Positions 17,681-26,563 of a stretch of 64,000 nucleotides of DNA are shown piece after piece. Within the stretch, counting starts at the first letter, position 1. The number at the start of each line of letters is the position of its first letter. The position numbers and the translations under genes were made by a program. Source of the DNA: Streptomyces sp. R21 (GTDB taxonomy: Bacteria; Actinomycetota; Actinomycetes; Streptomycetales; Streptomycetaceae); assembly GCF_041051975.1 (NCBI RefSeq), contig NZ_CP163435.1:5208001-5272000 (forward strand), written 5' to 3'. The notes beneath the pieces were generated by a model. The model worked only from the letters and a program-made list of their open reading frames with translations, did not search any database and was not told the DNA's origin.

Positions 17681-19060
17681 ATGGGACATTGGTCGGAGGG
17701 CCTAGTCGACGAGGTCGCGAAGCGGATCGGTGGCAGCCTCGACCGTCAAGCCCTGAGGGACAAACTCTCCCAGGCCGGACGCGAGGTTGAGACCCTGTCG
17801 GGCCGTAGCTTCCAACCACTGCGCCGAGCGACCTCACTTATCGAGCCCAACGGCTTGCCTTTCGTGGACATCCCGGACCTGCAGGTCGGCTCGATGGAAC
17901 CTGTGGAAGGAGCATGGGCGGTCCCTGACCCGGTGAACGGCCAAGTGGCGACCGTCATGCAGGTCCTACCCATGGCTAACCCTGTCCCGAGTGCGGCGCC
18001 CAAGGCTGACGGGCTCTGGATAGCTGGCCAACTCGTGGCCGGGGCGGCACAGACGGGGCGTTTGTCAGCGGACTACGTGCTCCACTGGCTGGGCACGTCC
18101 ATGGACCACGAGCGGCGAATGGAAGTATTTCGCCGAGTAATGGACCCTGCCGTTCGATTTTATGTCCCAATCCTCGGGGTATCTGTAAACGGGTGGTGGA
18201 TCCAAATCACCCGGCGTCTCATCTGGGTGACAAGCGAATCCGAGGATGACGGACAGCTTATTGAGCCACTGATGAACAATTCGACGGATGGCGGCGAGTT
18301 GACACCACTAGCCGCAGTAGAGGCCATCCTGATCGCGGCTCCAATGACACAACATCCCGCAGCTTGGGCATTCACCGCACGTATATGGCCCGAGCAGGTT
18401 CAGCAGCCCAACGATCGGCCATGGAACAAGCTTGCGGACGCCATCCACGGCTACGGAATGCCGACCATCACTGTCGACCCCATATCGACCCCTCACGAGA
18501 TCGCGTGCCAAGTGGTCCTTAAGGGTTACTGGCACGGCTACATCAGCGGTGATGAGCCGGCGCTGGCGAACGCCGTTGCGATGGCGTACCCGCAGCAGGT
18601 CGACCGCATTAAGCGAGTAACCAGTGCCCCAAATAAGATTTCTGCAGCCGCAACGTTGCTCGAACAGCTGATCCGCCCCGGATTCGATCCAGCGCAGGGT
18701 GCAGAGGCGACCCGTCGGTACGTACGCCGGAAGGCAAACATCGCAGTAAAGGAGTACCGGAAGAGTGAGAAACCGGACCGGTACCCTTGGACGCAAGTCG
18801 GAATCACTGAACGCCGCTACTACAAACTCCTGCCACTGTTTGCGCAGAAGGTAAACGGTCGCTACGACTACGACTACGACGATGTGGTGGCGCGTATGAA
18901 AGCTCACCTGGATCGTGCAGATAAGGAACGAGCGGTGCGAGCAGCCGCCCTCGAAGTCCTCCGGTCTCATGGCTTCGGAGAGGATGCCGCACGCAAATGG
19001 CTACAGCGGCATCCTCCTGAGGAGGCTGTAAACGCGTGGCCGCGTGCTCGGCGCTCTTAG
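17681..19060 (+). CDS. Unrecognised 459-residue cargo protein of AICE-1
   Basis: No family is recognised. The sequence is mostly alpha/beta and soluble. Its C-terminal third is helical and basic (ATRRYVRRKANIAVKEYRK, then KAHLDRADKERAVRAAALEVLRSHGF), which could bind nucleic acid. GC and codon choice are less extreme than in flanking Streptomyces genes, suggesting recent transfer. The ATG at 17681 lies exactly seven bases after a -10-like TATACT (17669-17674), which would give a leaderless mRNA; an ATG at 17660 is the alternative. It is convergent with int. Confidence 0.6.
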   Translation: MGHWSEGLVDEVAKRIGGSLDRQALRDKLSQAGREVETLSGRSFQPLRRATSLIEPNGLPFVDIPDLQVGSMEPVEGAWAVPDPVNGQVATVMQVLPMANPVPSAAPKADGLWIAGQLVAGAAQTGRLSADYVLHWLGTSMDHERRMEVFRRVMDPAVRFYVPILGVSVNGWWIQITRRLIWVTSESEDDGQLIEPLMNNSTDGGELTPLAAVEAILIAAPMTQHPAAWAFTARIWPEQVQQPNDRPWNKLADAIHGYGMPTITVDPISTPHEIACQVVLKGYWHGYISGDEPALANAVAMAYPQQVDRIKRVTSAPNKISAAATLLEQLIRPGFDPAQGAEATRRYVRRKANIAVKEYRKSEKPDRYPWTQVGITERRYYKLLPLFAQKVNGRYDYDYDDVVARMKAHLDRADKERAVRAAALEVLRSHGFGEDAARKWLQRHPPEEAVNAWPRARRS

Positions 19061-19094
19061 TTCTGCCCATGCGCACGAAAACCACAGCGATCAG

Positions 19095-20483
19095 CTACTC
19101 ACATTCTTCCAGTGCGCGCTGGATCTGCTCATTCGCCCACTGCTGATTGCGGTGGATCGCCTTGGCATAGAAGCGGAAGAGAACCGCGATGCTGTGGCCA
19201 GCCCGGCGCGCGACTTCGGCTGGGGAGACGCCGGACTCAAGCCAGAGCGAGACGCCCGCGTGTCGCAGGGAGTACGGCACGTCAGCCAGCGGCGAGACTG
19301 CCTCGGGCTCCGTGAGCACTGCGAGCCGGGCAGCCTTCCAAGCCTCCCCGTACTCCTTGGATAGCAGACCGCCGCCCTGGGCCGCGCGGAACAGTCGGCC
19401 GTCTTCAGCTGTACCGAACTCCTTGATGTGCTCGCGGACTAGGCGCACGAGGACGGGGGGAATCGGTACAGGCCGAGTCGCTTTGCGGGCCCGCTTCTTC
19501 AGGCCGCGCGTATCGAACGACTTGCCCGTGTCGGTCCACCCGGATCCGACGCGGGGCGTGCTCGTCGACAGCAGCACGTCTCCCCAGCCCTCTTCGGGCA
19601 AGGTGAAGTCTTCTTCCCGGAGATTGGCTGCCTCCCCAGGGCGGTTGGCCGCGTAGTAGAGGCAGCCGAAGAACGCCATCAGGTGCCGTCCGCGTGCCCC
19701 CTGGTCGCCCACAGCGTCGATCAGTGCCTTCGCCAGCTTCGGACCGGGTACGAACCGGAAGTCGATCTCGTCGTCAGTCTCGGGCGGGGTCCAGTCGACC
19801 TTGTCGAGGGGCAGTGCCGTCAGCAACTTCCGTTCGACCGCGTACCGGAGACAGTTACTGAAGACCGTCCGCTTGCGGTTCACCGTGTTCTCGGCAGCGG
19901 CCGTGCCGTCCTGCTTCAGCTTCAGCGCGTCGAGGGCGGTCCGCACCATGGAGGGCGTGTTGAGGTTGGCGATGTCCACCGACTTGCGGCCGATCCAGTC
20001 CAGCGCGGCCACGATCTCGGCGGGGGGTTCTTCGACGTCGAGTCGGGGCTTCAGTGACCCGTTGTCGTCCAGGACGAACCTGTAGACCCAGGAGTAGAGC
20101 GCGATCCGAAGCACTTTCGGGGCCGGAACTCCGCGCTGGTCCTTGACCAGCTTCGGGGTGATGGTCGCCAGCGCGTCGGCGATGCTCGCGCGGTGCTTGG
20201 CCGAGGCACCCGGCCACTTCATCTCGGCGTATGCGCGCGTGTGGGCATACCAGGTGGAGGAGTTGAGGGCCTGTACCTCGGAGGCGGGCAGACCGGTCTC
20301 CGTGTCGAACTGCTCACGGTTGCGCAGGGCGGCCAGTAACTCGGCGCGACGCCCGTCGGCCTGGGCCTTGATCTTGTAGCTTTTTGAGAAGGGACGCGGA
20401 CCAACGCGCCACCGGAGTTGATAGGCCGTCGCACGGTTGGGTCGCTTGCGGATGCCCCAGATCTGGACGTCGTAGGTCAGCAT
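19095..20483 (-). CDS. int: Tyrosine site-specific integrase of AICE-1
   Basis: 462 residues. An N-terminal arm-binding/core-binding part is followed by the catalytic domain with all expected residues: Arg in AANRPGEAANLREEDF, the LRH box near residues 406-408 (PYSLRHAGVS), His430 (RRAGHS) and the nucleophile Tyr439 (RFYAKAI). It recombines the element with the tRNA-Ser attachment site. The start MLTYDVQIW overlaps the end of xis. In-frame sequence further upstream is only the shadow of xis. It is the last gene of the rep-xis-int operon and reads towards attL. Confidence 0.92.
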   Translation of the reverse strand: MLTYDVQIWGIRKRPNRATAYQLRWRVGPRPFSKSYKIKAQADGRRAELLAALRNREQFDTETGLPASEVQALNSSTWYAHTRAYAEMKWPGASAKHRASIADALATITPKLVKDQRGVPAPKVLRIALYSWVYRFVLDDNGSLKPRLDVEEPPAEIVAALDWIGRKSVDIANLNTPSMVRTALDALKLKQDGTAAAENTVNRKRTVFSNCLRYAVERKLLTALPLDKVDWTPPETDDEIDFRFVPGPKLAKALIDAVGDQGARGRHLMAFFGCLYYAANRPGEAANLREEDFTLPEEGWGDVLLSTSTPRVGSGWTDTGKSFDTRGLKKRARKATRPVPIPPVLVRLVREHIKEFGTAEDGRLFRAAQGGGLLSKEYGEAWKAARLAVLTEPEAVSPLADVPYSLRHAGVSLWLESGVSPAEVARRAGHSIAVLFRFYAKAIHRNQQWANEQIQRALEECE

Positions 20484-20683
20484 GCTTCCTGCACCTCGCA
20501 GCCGTCGAACCAGGCGTCGAGGTCGGCCCGGCGGATGCGTATCTGGCCGTTGGGGAGCTTCAGATGTTTGGGGGCCTGGCCGCGAGCACGCATTCGGTAG
20601 AAGGCGGCACGAGAGACCCGGATCTCGGCGAGGGCTTCGACCAGCGTCAGCGTTCGCTTGTCGGCGGTGGTCGGAGTGGTCAC
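20477..20683 (-). CDS. xis: Excisionase (HTH_17 / MerR-like), AICE-1
   Basis: 68 residues with a winged helix-turn-helix typical of AICE Xis: TLTLVEALAEIRVSRAAFYRMRARGQAP, then the wing RIRRADLDAWFDG. It overlaps repSA by four bases upstream and int by seven downstream, so the three are co-translated. It is needed with Int for excision. Confidence 0.88.
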   Translation of the reverse strand: MTTPTTADKRTLTLVEALAEIRVSRAAFYRMRARGQAPKHLKLPNGQIRIRRADLDAWFDGCEVQEAC

Positions 20684-22143
20684 AGCCAGGGTGCTCCTTC
20701 GGACTTGAGGAGTTCGGAGTGAGTTCTGTCGTGGCGGACCTGGGCGGCAAGGAGTTCTTCACCGGGGCGGTAGCCGCTACTGAGGTAGGTCCACAAGGAG
20801 GAGGTGACGAGGGTGGTGTTCTCGTCGTCTACGGGGAAGCCGGCCCGGATGCGGATGGCTTCGGCCTGGGCGAGGCGCCAGGCTCGGCGTACGTCGCGGA
20901 GTGCGCCGAGCGTGGTGGAGTAGGCGCGGGATTTGCTGGAGAAGTGACCGCGGAAGCCGAGCATGTGGGCCCACTTCCAGAGCTTGAGGTGGGCGAACTC
21001 GGGGAGGTGGCCGAGGGCCCATGCGGTGCGGATCATCTGCCGGGCGTGCTGCTGAACGGGGAGACCGGTGAGGGGTTCGGCTTGGCCGCTGCCGTCGCAG
21101 TCGTCGCACAGGTCGCGGAAGCCGTCGGGGCCGCGTACGTAGCCGCGTCCGGTGCAGGGGCGGCATGCGAGGGTGCGGTCCACGGTGCCCGCGCCTTCGG
21201 CGTTCTTGGTGGCGTACTTGGCGACGTATCCGGCGACCTTGGCGTCCGTGAGTTCGCCGTCCCCCATGGCGGAGATCTGATCCACCTTGAACCGGTCGCC
21301 CCACCGGATGACGCGTTCGCCGACTGCGTCGGACTCGACGGTGAGCCGGGCACGGTTGACCGCCAGGCCGACGGCAGCGTGGAGGGCGTCGAAGGTGGCC
21401 CAGGCCGGGGGTGAGGTGGTGTGGCCGTCGGGCCCGTCGAAGCGAACGACCGCGTGAAAGTGGACCAGGCCTCGTTGCTGGTACTCGGCGACTTTGGCGA
21501 AGGAGACGCGGAGGGCCGCGCTGAGCGCCTTCTGCGTCATGCCGAGGTGCTCGGCGAGGGCGCGGCGCAGGTAGGTGGTGAAGCGTGCCCACAGGGCCCC
21601 GGCATGAGCGTTCCACAGCACGGCGCCGCTGTAGTCGTAGCTTGCCGGGCGCAGCGGGGTGCCGAGTTCGGGTGCGTCCGGTGCGTGGCTTTCGCCGCAC
21701 GCGCAGGGGCGGGGCTTGCCCGCGTCGGTCGTGGGGCGGTTGTGGACAGGGCCGAAGGACGGGGCGGTCAAGGTGACGAAGGCGCGCGGGTGGTCGCGGA
21801 CGGTTTCGGCGACGTTTTTGCCGCCGGACAGTCCGGCCTTGATCAAGTGGTAGGTGTCGGCGGCGTAGAGGCGGGAGCAGGCGGGGCAGCGGGAGGCGCG
21901 GCGGTTGCCGCAGGTGGTGAGGAGGCGTCCGGACGGCTCGTCTTCGGAGCGGTAGGAGCGGACCACTTGCTTGGTGGTCTGGTCGGTGGTGATCGTCCAG
22001 CCGTGCAGGTTGATGGGGCTGGTGCAGCCCCGCAGGTTGCGGACCTGTTCGGTGACTCGGTCGAAGTTGTCGGTGTTGGCCAGTTCGACCAGGTCCCGCA
22101 GGCCGGGGCTGATGATGTGGCGCAGGTCGAGGGGGCGGCGCAT
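20680..22143 (-). CDS. repSA: RepSA-type rolling-circle replication initiator
   Basis: 487 residues. The HUH-type rolling-circle motifs are visible: motif 1 FVTLTAPS (122-129), motif 2 with the metal-binding HFH (228-230) and motif 3 YVAKY (306-310) with the nicking tyrosine. Two Cys pairs (CPAC near 86-89; CRPC...CDDC near 325-345) suggest zinc sites, common in pSAM2-like Rep. It nicks the double-strand origin to start replication of the excised circle. It heads a tight operon with xis and int. GGAAAGGA precedes the ATG at slightly long spacing. Confidence 0.9.
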   Translation of the reverse strand: MRRPLDLRHIISPGLRDLVELANTDNFDRVTEQVRNLRGCTSPINLHGWTITTDQTTKQVVRSYRSEDEPSGRLLTTCGNRRASRCPACSRLYAADTYHLIKAGLSGGKNVAETVRDHPRAFVTLTAPSFGPVHNRPTTDAGKPRPCACGESHAPDAPELGTPLRPASYDYSGAVLWNAHAGALWARFTTYLRRALAEHLGMTQKALSAALRVSFAKVAEYQQRGLVHFHAVVRFDGPDGHTTSPPAWATFDALHAAVGLAVNRARLTVESDAVGERVIRWGDRFKVDQISAMGDGELTDAKVAGYVAKYATKNAEGAGTVDRTLACRPCTGRGYVRGPDGFRDLCDDCDGSGQAEPLTGLPVQQHARQMIRTAWALGHLPEFAHLKLWKWAHMLGFRGHFSSKSRAYSTTLGALRDVRRAWRLAQAEAIRIRAGFPVDDENTTLVTSSLWTYLSSGYRPGEELLAAQVRHDRTHSELLKSEGAPWL

Positions 22144-22295
22144 GGGTGGCGGGGTGTCCTTTCCGGCGCGAGGGTGGGGGCCTGCGGGCAGCAGCGATTC
22201 AGTGCGCTCGGGCTGTTGCCCGCAGGCATGGCAGGTCGGGCCCAGGGGCGGGCGGCGATGGGAAGTGCTGGGGAGGCCAGCGGAAGGGTGTGGTT

Positions 22296-22994
22296 CTACA
22301 GAGCGGCGTGAAGCGCGGTGGCCATGGGCAGGCCGATTCCGAGTCGCGTTTTGAGCTGGGCCGCAGTGATCGGTTCGCCGTGCTCGACGTGGTGGGACGT
22401 TGCGATGGAGCGCGCTTCAGTCAGCAGCGGCTCAGGAAGCTTGGCCGCAGGCGATGCGGAAGCCGGGGCGATGTGAGGAGCGACGGAGGCCGGGGCCGGA
22501 GTAGGGAGCGGCACGGCAGGGCGGGGCGCGTCGGAAGTCGTCTCAGGCACCGACCCGATCTCGTCCGGCAGGGAAGCCGGTACGGCGGGGCGGGCGACGG
22601 TGTGGAAGGCACGCAGGAGCTGCGGTCCGACGGTGCCCCAGCCGAGGAGGAGCAGCGGGGCCACCGCGTCAACGGCAGCGCGGCCGTAGTGCCCGGCAAC
22701 GATCGGTTCTGCGACGTTGAGGGCCAGGGTCAGCAGTCCGGAGAAGTGCATGAGACGGGTGGCTGCCGTCATCTGTTCGGCAGGCAGGCCGCGCAAGGAG
22801 AGATAGCGCAGGGCCACCAGAAGGCCGACCACCGAGAGGTCCACCATCGGAGCGATGAGCGGTGCGATCGGGCCGGGGACGCCCAGGCGCAGGGCCAGGG
22901 ACCAGACGTTGCCGAATGAGAAGACGAACGCCAGCGCGGCAATGACGATCATGACGGCAGTGATGGTGCGCTGAGTGATTCGGTCCTCTGTCAT
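22296..22994 (-). CDS. DUF2637 membrane protein (SpdB-like spread protein), AICE-1
   Basis: 232 residues. Four hydrophobic helices in the first 130 residues (starting TITAVMIVIAALAFVFSFGNVW) have the spacing of DUF2637. A Pro/Ala-rich linker and a short helical C-terminal domain (ITAAQLKTRLGIGLPMATALH), which could be a small helix-turn-helix, follow. DUF2637 proteins sit next to tra in most actinomycete conjugative elements and are thought to help intramycelial spread. GGAGGTG precedes the start. It lies 59 bp downstream of tra in the same operon. Confidence 0.75.
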   Translation of the reverse strand: MTEDRITQRTITAVMIVIAALAFVFSFGNVWSLALRLGVPGPIAPLIAPMVDLSVVGLLVALRYLSLRGLPAEQMTAATRLMHFSGLLTLALNVAEPIVAGHYGRAAVDAVAPLLLLGWGTVGPQLLRAFHTVARPAVPASLPDEIGSVPETTSDAPRPAVPLPTPAPASVAPHIAPASASPAAKLPEPLLTEARSIATSHHVEHGEPITAAQLKTRLGIGLPMATALHAAL

Positions 22995-23053
22995 GGGTGT
23001 TCACCTCCTCTCCTTGGGTGTTGGGAACGTGCGGGCGCGGTAGGTCAGGCTGC

Positions 23054-24460
23054 TCAGGCGTCGAGCTTGGTGAGGTCCACGTCCGCCATGCGAAGGCCGA
23101 GGAAGGCTTCCAGGAGGGCGCACGGGTCGGCGGTGAGATCCGCAGTCTGTTCGGCGATGCGAGCTGCTTCTGCGTCGGGTACGTAGGGCGTACGGATGCG
23201 GGTGAAGCCGGGTTGCGACTGGTGGTTCATCGACGCGACGCCGACATAGGTGGGGTCCTGGAGGTTGATCGGGTTGGCGTCCGGCCATTCCCGGATCTCG
23301 TCGCCGAGCGCAGCCACCGCGGCTTCGGCAGTCTTCTGGGCGAAGCTCAGGCCCACGGGGCACACGTCGCGGATGAAGGTGGGGATTGCGTCGCCGGTGG
23401 ACTTCTGAGTGGTGAGGATGACAAGCAGACCCACGGACCGGCCCTTCTTCACCAGGTCTTCCACGAGTCGGGCGTTCTCGGCGGCGAGCGCGGCCAGCCT
23501 CTTCGTCTGCTGGTCGCTGCCCTTGTGGTCCCGGAAGTACGTGTGCGCTTCGTCGACGATCAGCACGACCAGCGGCCAGCTCTCGGAAGGGCCGACGTCC
23601 CATATGGACTTCACTCCGAGCATCTGGCGCACCGAAGCCGAGCGGGCGCGGCGCAGTTCCACCAGGTTCCGGAACAGCTTGTTGGCCTCTTCGAGGTCAT
23701 CGCCCACGAAGGCGAACATGCGTTGGACCCAGTCGGCGTAGTCGCCTTCGTACGCAGCCGACACCTTGCCGTCTGCGCAGGCGAACTGCACTGCGGGCGA
23801 CGGTGCCCAGTCGGAGAGAAGCCGGTTGATCAGGCTGGTCTTGCCGAAGCCGGGAAGGCCGGCCACGGTCACGCCAGGCACCTGCGTGAGGTTCACGGAC
23901 ACGGGCTGTGCGTACTCGTCCAGGCCCAGATCCCACCGGGCTGTCTCCTCCGGTGCTTCCCCCGTGGGGTGGTGCTCGGTCGGGAACTTCAGCGGATCCA
24001 GCCGCACACCCCGGATGAGGACCTGCCCAGGCTTGTCCTGGGTGACCGACACCCGTGTGCATCGCCAGGCATCCGCCAGGTGTGGGCCCGCCTTCTGAAA
24101 TTGCTGGAGCCCAACGCCAGGCAGGCACTGCGCCCGCGCGATCACTCCGTACGCGTCGTGCTTCACCTTCAGAGTGGGGATGAGGACACGAGGCTTGATG
24201 GGCTTGCCGTTCGTGTTTGCCAGCGACGCGAGCGCGGTCGGGGTCTTGTCCGTGGCCGACAGTTTGAGCATTGGTGCGAGCCGCTTCCAGCCCCACCGCA
24301 CACGTACGGCCTGCCGTATGGACTGCCGGGTCATGGCATCGGCGCGAACGTAGCGGACTACCCACCAGACCGCCCATCCGACGAGAACGGCGAGCACCAG
24401 GGCGACGACGAGCGGGACGTGACCAAAGATCCCTTGCGCCGGTGCGTTCGAATCCTTCAT
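23054..24460 (-). CDS. FtsK/SpoIIIE-type conjugative transfer protein (TraSA-like)
   Basis: 468 residues. One N-terminal transmembrane segment (about 12-36) is followed by an FtsK-like motor domain with Walker A GLPGFGKTS (201-209) and Walker B LVVLIVDEAH (297-306). Proteins of this class move double-stranded DNA between hyphae in Streptomyces conjugation. The start overlaps the upstream small gene by ATGA. The operon is read from the korSA control region at 25.1 kb. Confidence 0.9.
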   Translation of the reverse strand: MKDSNAPAQGIFGHVPLVVALVLAVLVGWAVWWVVRYVRADAMTRQSIRQAVRVRWGWKRLAPMLKLSATDKTPTALASLANTNGKPIKPRVLIPTLKVKHDAYGVIARAQCLPGVGLQQFQKAGPHLADAWRCTRVSVTQDKPGQVLIRGVRLDPLKFPTEHHPTGEAPEETARWDLGLDEYAQPVSVNLTQVPGVTVAGLPGFGKTSLINRLLSDWAPSPAVQFACADGKVSAAYEGDYADWVQRMFAFVGDDLEEANKLFRNLVELRRARSASVRQMLGVKSIWDVGPSESWPLVVLIVDEAHTYFRDHKGSDQQTKRLAALAAENARLVEDLVKKGRSVGLLVILTTQKSTGDAIPTFIRDVCPVGLSFAQKTAEAAVAALGDEIREWPDANPINLQDPTYVGVASMNHQSQPGFTRIRTPYVPDAEAARIAEQTADLTADPCALLEAFLGLRMADVDLTKLDA

Positions 24461-24669
24461 ATGCGGCTCTCCATCGGGTTGTAGAGGAAGGCCACGAGGG
24501 CCGATTCGAGGGCCGCCCGATCTGCCGAGGCGTCGAGGCGGGGATAGCCGTAGCCGACGAGCACGGCCGCCACCGAGTTCACGAGCGATTCGGTGAACCG
24601 GGCATCCGGCCCGGCGTGAGGCAGCGGGCAGCTGCGCTCAGCGCCGGACCGGAAAGCAGTGCCGCTCAC
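24457..24669 (-). CDS. Small conserved-looking protein between the tra-operon leader gene and tra
   Basis: 70 residues, GTG start. Overlaps by four bases with the genes on both sides (GTGA upstream, ATGA downstream), so it is translated as part of the transfer operon. It is mainly helical (TESLVNSVAAVLVGYGYPRLDASADRAALESALVAFL) and has no recognised domain. The tight coupling, rather than similarity, is the evidence that it is real. Confidence 0.6.
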   Translation of the reverse strand: MSGTAFRSGAERSCPLPHAGPDARFTESLVNSVAAVLVGYGYPRLDASADRAALESALVAFLYNPMESRI

Positions 24670-25016
24670 GCCACCTCAGCGGCCGGGGCCGCCAGGTCCA
24701 GCCGACCCGCGCGGTAGGCGATGCCGTCCGAGAGCGAACCGTTGAAGATGCGCGCCCACGGAGTGGCGAACAGCTCCACCGGCATGACCGGGACGCCCGG
24801 CCGGAGCCCGTTGGGCAGACCGGTCTCAGGGACGGTGATCTTCAGAGCCTCGGCGCGGTCCTCCTCCATGAAGAAGAGGGTGATCGTGTAGAGCTTCGCG
24901 CCGGTCTCACGGTCGGTCGCGAACTGCGTCTTCTCCTGGTCCGCGTACTTCGGCACCGGCAGGGTGCCAACCATGAACGACGAGGTGGGAAGCAGGCCAA
25001 CACGGATGCGTGCCAT
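24666..25016 (-). CDS. First gene of the AICE-1 transfer operon, conserved hypothetical
   Basis: 116 residues, rich in beta strands (MARIRVGLLPTSSFMVGTLPVPKYADQ, then KLYTITLFFMEEDRAEALKITVPE). Proteins like this are found upstream of tra in pSAM2-type elements, but no activity is known to me. AAAGGA lies ten bases before the ATG at 25016, which is preferred over a start at 25046. Its promoter must lie in the CTAG-rich control region shared with korSA. Confidence 0.65.
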   Translation of the reverse strand: MARIRVGLLPTSSFMVGTLPVPKYADQEKTQFATDRETGAKLYTITLFFMEEDRAEALKITVPETGLPNGLRPGVPVMPVELFATPWARIFNGSLSDGIAYRAGRLDLAAPAAEVA

Positions 25017-25073
25017 GGGAGTTGATTCCTTTCGGTTGCGTTCCACCAGGGCGGTGGGGCGCGATCACCATTG

Positions 25074-25187
25074 AACATAGCTGACCTAGCAGTGTCAAGT
25101 GAATCGGGTGAGCTAGGTATCAACTGACGTAGGCCACCTATGTCAGTGGGGTGTGCTAGGGGTGCTAGAAATCGCTACTCTTGGGCC
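25074..25187. promoter_or_regulatory. Divergent control region of korSA and the tra operon with repeated TGAxCTAGG half-sites
   Basis: Half-sites are TGACCTAGC (25082-25090), TGAGCTAGG (25109-25117), TGACGTAGG (25125-25133) opposed by CCTATGTCA (25137-25145), TGTGCTAGG (25152-25160) and GGTGCTAGA (25161-25169). The central pair is a 9-3-9 inverted repeat. A -10-like TACTCT (25176-25181) lies seven bases before the korSA ATG, so its mRNA is probably leaderless. KorSA of pSAM2 represses its own gene and the transfer/replication activator; this layout fits. Confidence 0.6.
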
Positions 25188-25676
25188 ATGAGCCCCGCGC
25201 CAGAGAGCAAGCAGGACCGTCGGCCGCCGTATCAGCACGCTGCCGACGAGCTTCGGCGCGACATCTTGCAGGGGCGGATCAAGCCGGGCGAGCAGATGCC
25301 GTCCATCCGCGAGCTACAGGAACGCTTCGGCGTGGCCAACATGACCGCGAGGTCCGCGCTCAACGTGCTGCGGGATGAGGGCCTGATCTACACGATCCAT
25401 GGTCGGGGCAGCTTCGTGGCAGACCACAATGCCAGCGGGGAGCGCTCGGCGAACTACACGGCTCCAGCTTGGTACTTGGCCAAGGACGAGAAGCCCGGCC
25501 AGGCAGAGCAGGGGGAGGGAGGGCCCGACGACGCCGAAGCTGCCGCAGACGCCGGGACCACCCTTGCTGAAGTACTCACCGCACTACGTGACGAGATCCG
25601 TGTTCTCAGCGCCGATCATCAGGAACTGCGGCGTGAGGTCGAGGAGCTGAAGGCAGCTCAGCAGTCGAAGCCGTAG
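25188..25676 (+). CDS. KorSA-like GntR-family repressor of AICE-1
   Basis: 162 residues. An N-terminal GntR winged helix (YQHAADELRRDILQGRIKPGEQMPSIRELQERFGVANMTARSALNVL) is followed by a linker and a C-terminal coiled coil (EVLTALRDEIRVLSADHQELRREVEELKAA) that probably serves dimerisation. No ligand-binding UTRA or FCD domain is present, as in KorSA of pSAM2. It is divergent from the transfer operon and very likely represses it. The ATG at 25188 is chosen because a -10 element sits seven bases upstream. Confidence 0.82.
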   Translation: MSPAPESKQDRRPPYQHAADELRRDILQGRIKPGEQMPSIRELQERFGVANMTARSALNVLRDEGLIYTIHGRGSFVADHNASGERSANYTAPAWYLAKDEKPGQAEQGEGGPDDAEAAADAGTTLAEVLTALRDEIRVLSADHQELRREVEELKAAQQSKP

Positions 25677-25833
25677 TCCTGAGCTGGGCCACTTCCTCTC
25701 GCAACTCCCTGGTCTCCCTGCTGAGGCGGACGACCATGGCCCGCATCTCCTCGATCAGTGCGACTACCTGATCCGTGTCCCCGACGTGAATGCTGGTCGA
25801 CCCCATTTCGTTGTCCGGCATGTGCTCGGTCAT
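25606..25833 (-). CDS. Small coiled-coil protein convergent with and overlapping korSA
   Basis: 75 residues starting MTEHMPDNEM. A predicted coiled coil spans residues 19-48 (VVALIEEMRAMVVRLSRETRELREEVAQL) and resembles the C-terminal coiled coil of the KorSA protein encoded opposite. Its last 23 codons overlap korSA on the other strand. AGGGAG precedes the ATG. A mixed coiled coil with KorSA is imaginable but speculative, and the gene itself is uncertain. Confidence 0.45.
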   Translation of the reverse strand: MTEHMPDNEMGSTSIHVGDTDQVVALIEEMRAMVVRLSRETRELREEVAQLRTTASTAELPSAPRPHAAVPDDRR

Positions 25834-25970
25834 CGCTCCCTGCTTGCCGACGTGCCGTCGCTCCGTGCCGCACTTGCTCGAAGCGGCGGGGCTTGCCCAC
25901 GGCATCCGTGCCTCTCAGGTTGATCGACTACTGCCTGCCGTGCTGTCCAGAGTTTCTTTACTGGATCAAG

Positions 25971-25993
25971 GCGGCCCGCCTGCGGCGGGCCGC
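25971..25993. terminator. Perfect hairpin, 10-bp stem, 3-nt loop
   Basis: GCGGCCCGCC (25971-25980) pairs with GGCGGGCCGC (25984-25993). It can work in both directions. Confidence 0.55.
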
Positions 25994-26517
25994 GCGCGCT
26001 GGCGGCCATGGGCCGCCGCCGCTCCATGTCTTCGCCACCGCTCCGGCGGCCCCCAGCCGCTCAGCGCGCAACATCGCCGAGGCGTACCGCCAGACCAGGA
26101 AGCAGCCCGACCACTTCGAGCACCAGGACCAGGCCGACTCCCACCAAGTGCGACCGCGCCCCCCAACTGCCCACCGCTTCAAGGCCGCATGGCCTGCAGA
26201 GCCACAGTCCGAGCCCAGTTGGAATGACACGTCGGCAACGCACAGGCAGGGCCGCGGTGCTGTCCGTGAAGCAAGGAAGCGTGGCTGAGCCCGGTACGGG
26301 GTTGCTGGAAACACACGTGACGGGTGCTCGTTCGCCAGTCCCGCCGTCGTGGCTGACTTTCGGTGGCTCAGGTCGGAACGGGGCTTTCGCCAGCCGAACG
26401 ACAACAGTGATCCTCCCTAACTCGACAAAAGAAAGCCGGAGTTGGAGCCGCACCCGCGTTCGAGCACGCCAACCGCCCCGGTACCATCGGCACCAGGGTC
26501 CTGATCAGGGATTCTGT

Positions 26518-26563
26518 GACCGGACCACCCGGAATGCTGTCCAGGCTGAGGGGTGGTCCGGTC
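26518..26563. terminator. 13-bp stem hairpin after the kinase-like gene
   Basis: GACCGGACCACCC (26518-26530) pairs perfectly with GGGTGGTCCGGTC (26551-26563) over a 20-nt loop. It lies about 40 bp past the stop of the leftward kinase-like gene. Confidence 0.65.
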
